Part shown: piece after piece, positions 9,833 through 19,100 of the stretch | Layout of the letters: each line of letters opens with the position of its first letter | How positions within the stretch are numbered: position 1 is the first letter of the stretch | NCBI GenBank assembly: GCA_019693395.1 | Contig: JAAMXP010004369.1 | Coordinates: 1-20,717, forward strand | From: Ettlia oleoabundans | Lineage: Eukaryota > Chlorophyta > Chlorophyceae > Chlamydomonadales | Length of the DNA: 20,717 bases | Reading direction: 5' to 3' | Program-made: the position numbers and the translations under genes | Notes under the pieces: model-generated | Databases searched by the model: none | What the model was told of the DNA's origin: nothing | The model's input: only the letters and a program-made list of their open reading frames with translations

Positions 9833-10775
9833 CACCAAGACGGCAGGCAGTTGGCCTGCAAATTGCAGACACAAACGCACTTGCAGCTGCGCTGTTCCTG
9901 TAATATATCGGGTAGACTGGTTGCAAAGGCATGGGTAGGGGAAGGCCAAAGCACGCCAAAGCACATGGAGTACAGATGCACGGTCTGAGACCCATGTCTG
10001 CTCCAAACTATGCTCCAGGCTACCTGCCTACTACTTGATGTAATCTCCAGTTTAAACATGCACCCAAGGCTTTGTGTGAAACGGCGAGGCTAATGTATAT
10101 GGTATGGCTGCTATGATACATACTCACCCCCTGCTCACCCCAACCCTCGCCATGCAACTTTTTCTGCCATGCCGCAGCAATCCTTGTCTGTGTTATGATG
10201 CGTCTGCTCATCATGAGCATTCAGGGTCACCAAGGAGGAGGGTAAGCGAAAAGCGAGGAACTGTGTGGCACTTGCATGCAACAGTAAAACGCTGTGTTAT
10301 GCACCCCCGAAAATTGGTAAACTGTGGTATGACTGGTGGTAGCTGGGGATGCATTGCGAGATTAGGAAAATGTGCTGCAAACGCACCACAGCTGGCAACA
10401 GCACCAGAGGTGCTTGGAAGGAGTTGATGCAGACCGAATTGTTGAATGAAAGAAGCATAGGAGGGTGTGCTTCGACAGGGACGTTCACTAGAGTCATTCG
10501 CTAGGCAGGAAGGGGCGCTATTTAGACAGTGCGGCAAAGTAGTTAACGTGCAAGGAAAGGGGAGAACGAAATGAGAGAGAGCAGCAGACGAAAGGCACTG
10601 AGCTGGCGCGGGGGAGGGAGAGTGAAACATGAGAGCAGCGCGACAGAAGCATGAGCGGTGCGGCAAACGCTAGCATGGGGACGAAGCAAGGGAAATAGAG
10701 CACAAGAGAGGGCTGTGAGGCCCAGAATAGTTAGGGAGAGGGTCCAAGCCATGCTGGCAATTTTGAGTGTTCGGA
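9833..10775. other. Tail-to-tail intergenic/3' UTR region of TPT1 and the ADCK2-type kinase
   Basis: No coding sequence I can support. It should hold the 3' UTRs of both flanking genes. The plus strand from about 10,540 to 10,745 is strongly purine-rich, so it would be C/U-rich in the minus-strand kinase transcript. A TGTAA element on the plus strand fits TPT1 (9899) and another occurs at about 10,038. I found no TTACA (the minus-strand signal) between 9,833 and 10,775, so the kinase 3' end is not placed. Confidence 0.5.
9899..9903 (+). terminator. TGTAA polyadenylation signal of TPT1
   Basis: TGTAA, the usual chlorophyte nuclear polyadenylation signal, lies 67 bases after the TPT1 stop codon. 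A second copy at about 10,038 is a possible distal site. Confidence 0.55.
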
Positions 10776-13700
10776 TCAGATGGCTGCCAGTGCCAGGGAT
10801 GCAGAGGAGAGAGTCCTGTCCAGGCCCTTGCTCAAACGCAGCCCCCAGCTCTGCGGCAGTATGTCCCTCAGGGTGTCCATGATGCGGATGTCCGGGTTGA
10901 GCTTGGTGGACCAACCCTCAAGAACCATGGTGGTGATCTGCGGGAACAGGAGTGGGCGCAGGTGGGCATACAGCGGACATAATGGACGCCCGAGTGAGGG
11001 ATGGGGCAAGCCGCGTGGACTTGGTTATGTGCAAGGAAGAAGAAGGACGTGGCTGGCGATCGGCAAGGCAAAGAGGGCAGACTTGGGGTGGGGTTTGAGT
11101 GTTACGTGTTGACTGGAGGGCTTGATGGGTCTCAGGTGTGCTACGCAGAGAACTGACAGCAACCGAGCTACTCACACAAGCCAGCCAGCACAAAGCGGTG
11201 CTGCCAGCAAACCCACAGCACTACGCCGACCGCCCCGCCTTAATCAAGAAGGAACGAGCCGGTTCAAGCATTTACAAGGCCGAGAATATTGTTCCCGGGC
11301 GGGGAGGACATAGATGTTGCCACTGTGGGCTGGGCACCAGCAGACGAGGAGCAAGCACGTGATGCAAGTTGACCCCCAGCACCCACAGCACCACGCCCTG
11401 CAGCATCAACTCACCACTACTGTGGAGACGACTCCCTTGATGTGCACCTGGTGGCGCCGTATCGTGTCCATCATGCTGGCAATGACGTCCGAGGTGTTAG
11501 TGCGCAGCAGCTCCGGGTCGAGACTCGCAAACAGGCTGGCCATGTCAGCCCTGCGTAGCCAGTTGGAAGGAGGCAGAGGCAGTTAGATGAAGGCGGGGGG
11601 GCAAGGGTTTGAGCGGACTGCGCCCGGAAGAAGGGGGGTAGTGAGAGCAGTGCTTGTGCCGCATGGGAGCCTGCAGAAGCTCTGCTGGCAGCCGCAGCTG
11701 CAATCGCGTACTCACTTGAATGCTTTTGGGTTGGGTGGCTGCTCCTCAGCAAAGGTCATGATGCTGTCGGCCAGCTCAGCGCCGTCCATGCTGGTCAGGC
11801 CCTGCAGAGACAGGGGACAGGCCGGCAGAGGGCTTGAGGTTTCTGAAGATACACCCCGGTATCAACCCACCAAAATGACCCTACCATCACGTTGCATGTA
11901 CGGCTTATTTATTTTAACACGTGCCATCATTCACCTGCCAGTACTGCTTTGCCCCCCAATACTCGCAGGCCTGGGCTGCGGAACAAAGACAGCACAGCGC
12001 CTGTACTGCCTCACCTTGAAGAAGCCCAGCAGGTTTGTCTGGTCGTCGCTGGACAGCCGCGCAATCATGCCCACGTCCAGCAGCACCAGGCGCGGCAGCT
12101 TCAGCTCCACCCTGAACAGGGAGGCCAGGCGCGAGGCAAGGCCGCCCGTTGCAGGCCCCTCCAGCCGCACCAGGATGTTACCGGGGTGCTGCACAACCCA
12201 ACATGGACATGGGGAGGAAGAAGGTAGCAGGGGCGCATGGATAGAAGCAGGCACACCACGATGTTGGAGCAATCTGCTTAATGCAGGCTGGGGGATGGGT
12301 GTAGGGAAGTCAAGAATACGGAAACGCGGAAAACGCAGAGAACTGCCATGCATGACCACCCAACAACAGTTGCAACCCGAGCGCTGTCAAAGTCACCCGC
12401 AGGAACAACAATATAACACCTGCAACCCAGCAAATCAAGCCAGGCAGCCAGCCATCCACCCACCAGGTCTGCGTGGATGAAATTGTCCCTGAGCAGCATC
12501 TTGAGATAACAGTGCATGCCCAGGTCTGCGAGGCGCCTGTTGTACTTCCACTGGGTGCCCAGGTACTTGCTCACCAGCTCCCCCTCCTCAAACGTCTCCA
12601 CCAACACCTCGCTGCTGACCAGGGGCGACCCCGCTGGCTGCATGGAGGAAATAAAGGAAGGAGCAGCAGGAGGCTGAGAACCCGAGCGCACGGATGGGGA
12701 TGGGTGAAAGGGGGCACATGGCTCAGGGCATTGCAGGCAGGTGCCAAAACGTGCAAGCCAGGCAGGCGGGGGGTAACTAGCTGACCCAATCGTTACCCAG
12801 TCCCCAACAGGCCGCTTACAGCCTTCATCTATGTCTACCAGCCAGCGTGCCAGTCGGCCAAACCCATCGCTGCCCACCATCCCAGCAAGCCGCAACCAGC
12901 CAACCAGCCAGCTAGTTGCCTGCCCAGCCACCCACCCACCTGCGGGAACTTGACTCCCCACCAGTTGCGGAAGTTGCGGCCGAATGCCTCAAGGTTTCGT
13001 GCCTCAGTGGCCAGGTCCAGCTGCTCCCTGAGAGGAGCCCCAAACTGCGTCCCACGGAAAGGGCCAAAACGTGGCAAGTCAGGCTTACAAGATTTCTAGC
13101 AACAGTGCCAAGAGTGCAGCAAACTACTTGCACCTGGTGGCATCTTTCACTTGTGCTCGAGGCACACAATACCAACCATCACCCACACATCCAAACAACG
13201 CACGCATTAACCTACCCACCCATTGATGTTTCCTCCATACCTGCATGACGGACTCCTTGATTGCTGGACTTCCCACCAGCGGCAGCATCGACAACAGCGC
13301 AGCTCCACGCCGCATCAGAGTGAAGTCCCGCTCCATTAATACACCCACGCCCGGGTGCCGCACCTGCGTTGGTGAATGCACCGCAGCGGCAGATTGGCCG
13401 CCTGATCAACACTCTAGAACTGATGCAAAGAGAGAGACGGACAGTAAACTCAATCCCTCAGCTTGCATCTGTCATAGAGGTGACTGTCAGCCCGCGCGCA
13501 GTGGCCCCCCCTTTTCCCTCAAAACAAACAAACAAAAACAAAACAGGAACTTCAGGTTTTTGTGAAGGCATAACTTGGTTTCTGCCTTAGCTGTTGCGCA
13601 CCTTGACCGCCACGGTGCCCCCTGGCTTGAACAGCCGCTTGCGCTTCAGCGGCAGCAGCCCGCCGCGCTTGACGCTTCCCGTGGCTGCCATTGCTGCGCC

Positions 13701-15200
13701 GCGCTCCGACAACACAGCCCGGTACACCTGCAGCGACAGACGGGCAGCCAGGCAGCAGGTGTGGGTCGGCAAAAGTGCCCGCCTAACCAGCTTAAACCGG
13801 TTGCTCCCCTGGCCAACCACAGATACCAAGCGTACAAGTGGGCATCCACGGCCCACCTGCGCAATGCTGCCAGAGGCCACTGGTTCCGCCTCGAATCGGC
13901 TGAACAGCTCCCCGATGGGCGCCCCAAAGGCGCCCTCTACTGCTGCTGCCGTGTGCTTGTATGCGTGTCTGGGCGCCTTGGTCTGCAGCTCTGCCAGCGC
14001 TGTGCAGACGTCTTGGGGGAACAGGTCAGGCCGGGTGGCTGCCCACTGGCCCCACTTGATGAATGCAGGGCCTGCACATGCGGGGCGAGTTCAAACTGCT
14101 GTGAGCAGTGAGCAGATCTTGATGCAGTGCCAAGGTCTGCGCAACAGTGACCTGGGCTATCGTGGTGCTATTTGCGACGTGACTTGCCCTGCGCTTATGC
14201 CCCTTGCAAGCTGCGCCTCGACCCACTCCCAACCCACCTGCTTGCTCCAACGTCCATCGCAGCAGGTTGAGCCAGCGGTCGCGGTGCAGGTCTGTGAGCA
14301 GGCAGACGGGTGCGGTGATGACTGCGGGAAGAAGGAGCGTGAACAGGTACAGCCCGCGCAGCAGGATGGCTGCTTCTTCCCTGATTGCTGCAGCGATGTG
14401 TGCCACCATGTCGCTGATCTGGCGCAAAGTAAGCCTCAGCTCAACACCCTGCGGCTGCACCTGCTCCTTTGCCGCTGCGCTGTATGCATGCGCTGTGCGT
14501 GGCCAGAGCTGCGCTGCCGCAATGGGCACGCCTATTGCCACCAGCTTCTGCCCATTCTGCAGGGTGGAGAGCGAGTTGGCCACTGCCACGAGCCGGTGCT
14601 CCGCCTCCTCCCATCGCGCTATGAGGCGTTGCGCCGTAACACGTCGCTCTTGCAACGCTCTTACCACAGCCTCGGAGTGCTTGCCCCAAATAGACCGCAC
14701 CAACAGAGGGATGCGGTGCTGCAGGTCTGCCAGGTCAGCCTGTAGGCTGACTCCTAGCTCGCTTAGTCGCGCCAGGCCCAGCTGCGACGCACGCTCAAGC
14801 TGCGCTAGTGTGTGCAGGCTGTTGGCGCACGGGCCCTCAGCTGCAGTGGCCGCCCTGCAGGAAGAAATAGAGAAGGCACGGCGATGTGGGATAAGGTAGA
14901 GAAGGTAGCTGAGATAGGATTGCAGCCGCGTGTTGACCCAGCGGACGAGCTTCCGCAAGGTGCCAGCGGCATGCTCCTGCTCCTGGCGACACACCCCAAG
15001 CGAAACCCGTACCGGATTAGCTGTGCTCTAATGGGAGGTTTTCAATAGCGGCAACCTCTAGCAGAAAGCGCTTGCGGAGCGCCGCGCCGCCTCCTGCGTC
15101 CTGCGTTCACTCACCTCTTTGCTGCAGCCACTGCGGCCTCCAGTGCTGCCGAGCGCTGTAGCAGCTTTTGCGCAGACGCGGCGGCTCCAGCCGCGAACAT
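10776..15200 (-). CDS. ABC1/UbiB-family atypical kinase, ADCK2-type
   Basis: Member of the ABC1/ADCK/UbiB protein-kinase-like family, whose members support ubiquinone or prenylquinone metabolism in mitochondria or plastids. Exons 15200-15115, 14854-14238, 14071-13857, 13727-13602, 13363-13241, 13044-12940, 12637-12464, 12188-12015, 11801-11716, 11550-11415 and 10937-10776 join in phase to 667 aa. In order: a long helix-rich N-terminal region (30-195), a hydrophobic, probably membrane-associated segment (about 196-215), the family's KxGQ motif as IKWGQW (239-244), the Ala-containing nucleotide loop ASGSIAQVYRA (from 300), VAVK (K348), the VETFEEG strand (exon 12637), catalytic HADLHPGN (479-486), metal-binding LLDVGM (D520) and the C-terminal TTMVLEGW motif. 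The length and the TMVLEG ending match ADCK2 better than the COQ8 branch. The ATG at 15200 sits just after an acceptor-like CTCTCTCACAG, so an upstream exon cannot be excluded. Targeting is unclear. Confidence 0.9.
13523..13547. repeat. (AAAC)n simple repeat in ADCK2-type kinase intron
   Basis: AAACAAACAAACAAAAACAAAAC lies in the intron between kinase exons 13727-13602 and 13363-13241. Ordinary microsatellite. Confidence 0.85.
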
Positions 15201-15517
15201 CCCACTGTGAGAGAGATATGGACCTTGATGGGACCTTTCGATACGGGTGGCGAAACCGAGGTGTTTCGTGAATGTGGAGAGGGAAAAGAGGTCACAAGGG
15301 GCGGTATAGGTCGCCAGAGGAGAGTCTGAGGTACGGCAATACCTTGAAGTTCATTCTAGCTGAAGGGATGTTTTGTGGGTGCCTCACCGACAGCAGTCGT
15401 CTAATATAGCAATTCATGTAAGCTGTCATTGCGGTGCAGCGCAACGTTGTCGTGTTTGGGTTGATCGAAAACTCGCAGCCGCTTGCTCTTCCATCACAAT
15501 CTACCGACTCCACCTTG
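15201..15517. promoter_or_regulatory. Divergent intergenic region between ADCK2-type kinase and PP2C gene
   Basis: About 317 bases between two start codons that face away from each other; it presumably holds a shared bidirectional promoter. I see no clear TATA box. An AT-rich TCTAATATAG lies near 15,400. A minus-strand frame is open across 15,600-15,292 and could be an upstream exon of the kinase gene, which would change this assignment. Confidence 0.4.
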
Positions 15518-16165
15518 ATGTCGGTGGCCTGGAGGTCATTACGGCATGAAAACGGAACCATCCAGCACACCTTTTCAGTAGACAAGAACACCAATCCCAA
15601 GTGGGTGCTGGACGATGGCTGTCCCCCGATACTTTTGCTGTGCTAAACTGTGCCCCTCGCATCAATCGTTGCAATTGCAGCCCCGGAAACGCACACAGCC
15701 CTGTTTGCTCATACAGGGACCTAGAAGCCCTTCTGGAGAGGAAGATCAGCGCGGGCAGCGGCCTCTCTGCACAACTAGTCCTAAGGCACGAGCAGACTGG
15801 CGCAGTGCTATCCCGCACGCCTGTGGAAGGTGAGCTGTAGGGTTGTGGGCTGGGCTGGCAGCAGCGGCGGCGGCGGCAGCCCTGTTCAAGCAGCCAGCTT
15901 TTACTAGAAGCAGGAAAAGGAGGGTTCGCAGTGGTCAGCACGTATAATCTGCCACACATTGCTGGCGCCGCACTTCAATATTCCAGTGCTGGCGGGCGTA
16001 GTTGCATCCTTGCAGCGTCTTCGCAGGTCACCAGCCCGGAATCATGGAACCAGTTTGGATGTGGTGCTCTCCTGCAGGGCCCTGCAACTGGCAGGATCTC
16101 TCTGCCCGCTTCGACGCATCCCGGCGCCGCCTGCAAATCAACATCAAGCTGCTCCCGGCAGGCAG
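15518..16165 (+). other. Predicted N-terminal PB1/ubiquitin-like beta-grasp domain of the phosphatase
   Basis: Spans exons 1 and 2 and the start of exon 3 (residues 1 to about 95). Predicted order: strand (SVAWRSLR), strand (TIQHTFSVD), helix (DLEALLERK), strand and turn (AQLVLRHEQTGAVLS), helix (NWQDLSARF), strand (LQINIKLLP). This is the strand-strand-helix-strand-helix-strand order of PB1 domains, including a polar turn where the acidic OPCA loop would be. The three exons join in phase with good donors (GTGGGT, GTGAGC). No database match was possible, so the fold is inference. Confidence 0.45.
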
Positions 16166-19100
16166 CGCCGACCAGCTTGCAGAGGCGGCAGCTTCGGCGG
16201 CAGCGTCGGCAGCAGCAAAAGGCAGCAGCACCACTAGTGCAGAGGCCATGCCTGCTGAGGCGGTGGCGTCCCCGCCGCCCTCTTCCCGCGCCAGCATGGA
16301 CAGCCTCCACTCTGCCATCTCCGATCTGCCGGGGACCGAGGCAGCACCCTTGCAGGATGCAATAGAGCAGCCGGTTGTGTTGCCGAAAGGCCCCTTGGTA
16401 GTCACATCTGTGTCTCCTGAGACCTCCGGCCGCGCAGTAGAGGCAGATGTGCCCGCCAGACCCGCGTCAGCGAGTGATGCAGCACCTACCACCCCTCACC
16501 TGTCGGTCGATGACGATGTGGGAGCTGCTGTGTCCTCCACAGATGAGGCCAGCCCTGCGGAGGTGCGCGCCAATGGGGTCAACCAACAGCCGGCGGCAGA
16601 AGGCGGCGAGGCGGAAGCTGCGGCAGCGAAAAAGAAGAAAAAGAAGAAGAAAAAGAAAAAAAAGACGGCTGTAGAGGGTGAGGGGGCAGCTCCTGCGGCT
16701 GGCGAGGATGAAGCGGAAGGAGAGGACGAGGCAGAGCAGGCGGAGGAGCAGCAGTTGCCTTCTGGAGCAGCTGGACAGCCTGCGCCTGCTGAGGCGGCCG
16801 CACCTGAGCGGGAAGAAAAGGAGCAGCAGCAGCCGCAGCAGCAGAGCGAGGGTGGCGGGGCACAAGAACAGCAGGCACCTGAACCTGTGGAGCGAGTGGT
16901 CACGGGGAGGACAGAGCTGGGAAGGGAGGTGCCTGTCAGCAGGCTCAGGTGGGTAGCGGCTGCTGCTGCCTTGGCATTCCCAGCTCCCCCATCTTTCCTG
17001 CCCGGCCTTCAAGCCGAGCCCTAAGAAGAGGTGACATTCGTCCAATAGATCGAGCTAGCTGGCCTCCCGTAGAGGCACTGGTTTGAAGCACATGCTGCGT
17101 TGCATGCCGGCAAGGATTTCTCGCCTCCCAGTATACGCTCTGTGCTCCTCCTCTATTTTCAACCTGTATGCCTGCTCCTCTTCATCCCGTCCATCTTCAA
17201 TTGCTCACCTGCTGTTGTCGTTGCTGCTGTTGCTGGTGGCCCTGCTGCTTGCAGCGGGCCCGTTGTGCGTGAGGCGCTGTCCAAGGAGCGCAAGAAGGAC
17301 TCTGGAGGCGGCGAGGATCAGTGGCTCATCAAGCCCGCCTGCGCCTGGGGCATGGAGGGAGCAGAGGGTACGTCTCCACGCATGCTCACTAAAAATCCAG
17401 GCAGGCAGGCAGACAGGCAGGCATGTAAGGGGAAGGCAGCTGTCAAGGCTTTGCGCCATGGTTTTGGGGGTTGTCGCTTTAGGAAGCAGCCGCCTAGGCT
17501 CAGATACTCAAGTTGTGCCAGTGGTGCATCTGGTATTTGCCTCTCATGCTCCCACCAACAACACACAATAACAAGCCGCACCAGTTACATTACCCATCTG
17601 CTTTGCAGGGGAGGTGTCCTTCTCTGCATTTGGCGTGTTTGATGGACACGGCGGCCGGCAGGTGGCCACCTTTGCCTCCAACAACCTGATCAAGGCAGTC
17701 ATGGCGGAGGTGGATTCATCGCCCATCCCGCTGCAGGTGGGCAAGATGTGGGGAGCAGGCTGGCTTGCTGGCAACAGGGTGGCATGCGGGTGGTCCTTGC
17801 GGCACTATATGGCGGGCAAAAGGGCGGGATGTTAATGAGGTGTTGAGCAATGGCGGGGCGACACTGTACTAGCATGTTGCAAACGGGGGCCAGTGCTTCT
17901 TCACTTTCTTTCCAGCTGCTAGTTGGTCCAAAGTCTGCATGTTGGTGGTAACTCGTGGCCTGCCTTCCTGTGCCTGCAGGATGTGCCGGAGGTGGAGGGG
18001 CTGAGCCCGGAGGAGGCGGCACAGTGGCGACTGCAGGCCACACTCATGGCACGCCTGCCGCAGGTGCGCACATACCCACCCCATTGCCTTCTGTTGTGGT
18101 GACTCCGGATGATGGCGGCAGCGGCAGTGGTAACTATATGTGGTAACTGCTGCTGTTGCAATTGGCAGCGTGCTGGGCGCTTTCTTCAAACGCCCGCAGA
18201 AGCTGTCGGCTCATATTCGAGACCGGCATCTCGTGCTTTCCTCGCCTCGCTTCTGCAGGCCTGTGCCGCTGCCTTCCCAGCAGTAGATGCCGATGCGCAG
18301 CGGCGGTGGCCGCAGCGGGGAGGCACCACCGCCACGCTGGCAGTGGCCTGCGGCTGGGAGCTTCTGGTGGCCAACGTGGGGGACTCGTGTGCTTATCTGG
18401 ACACTGGTAGCGAGGTGCTGCAGGTGCGTGTTGGGTGCCCGCTTACGCTCTCAGCTTTCCCTGTGCTCGTGGTACAGCTGCACTCTTCGCCATGTCACGC
18501 TGCCTGCCTTGAACAGTGAAGCAACCCTCCCCGCTGATTGGCATTATCCCTAACCACCGCTGCATGCCCACCTGCATGTTCAACATACAGCACCACTCGT
18601 ACCGCCTAACTGCCTGCCCGCCACAGATCAGCGGCAAATGCTGTTGAGCACCCGCCGTGCTTTGCATAATAATCGTACCTGTTACCTCACGTATCTGCCT
18701 GCCGCAGATCAGCGGCAACCACCGACTGGAAGACAACAAGGCTGAGGTGGAGCGGTGCAGGGAGGCGGGGCATGAGGTGGCACCATCCACAGTGGGCGGC
18801 AAGCCAGCGGGGCCCATCAGGCAAGCAATCATCTGTGTTTGCTCCTGTACTTTTGGTTTGTCCAAGCGCAAAGCAGCCTGTGGCACAGAATCTGTGTGAA
18901 AGCCTGGGGGCTTGGTTGGCATGTGTGGCTGGGGCAGGAATGCTTGCATTGGCCACAGCGACAGTCGGATGGATGAGCATCTGGCCTTGGGCTGACATGC
19001 TTTGCCAGTCATGCTGCGGAAGTCGTACAATCATCCAGTCTGCTCCATGGGTATGCCAAGGTTGCTGCGTGTGCTGTGTGTGCCGATTGCTATGCGTGCT

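Noticed and set aside
10543..10914. Minus-strand open frame of 123 codons overlapping the last kinase exon
   Set aside because: It lies in another frame from the conserved TTMVLEGW exon, and its hydrophobic content comes from the C/U-rich 3' UTR.
11587..12480. Plus-strand open frame of 297 codons
   Set aside because: It is antisense to kinase exons encoding HADLHPGN and LLDVGM and is Ser/Arg/Pro-biased.
13594..14745. Long plus-strand open frame of 383 codons
   Set aside because: It is antisense to kinase exons 2-4, which are fixed by the KxGQ and SIAQ motifs and phase-consistent splicing, and it has no recognisable domain.
16467..17045. Minus-strand Phe/Leu/Ser-rich open frames opposite PP2C exon 3
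   Set aside because: They are the complement of the Lys/Glu/Gln-rich low-complexity coding region; the poly-Phe run mirrors the polylysine tract.
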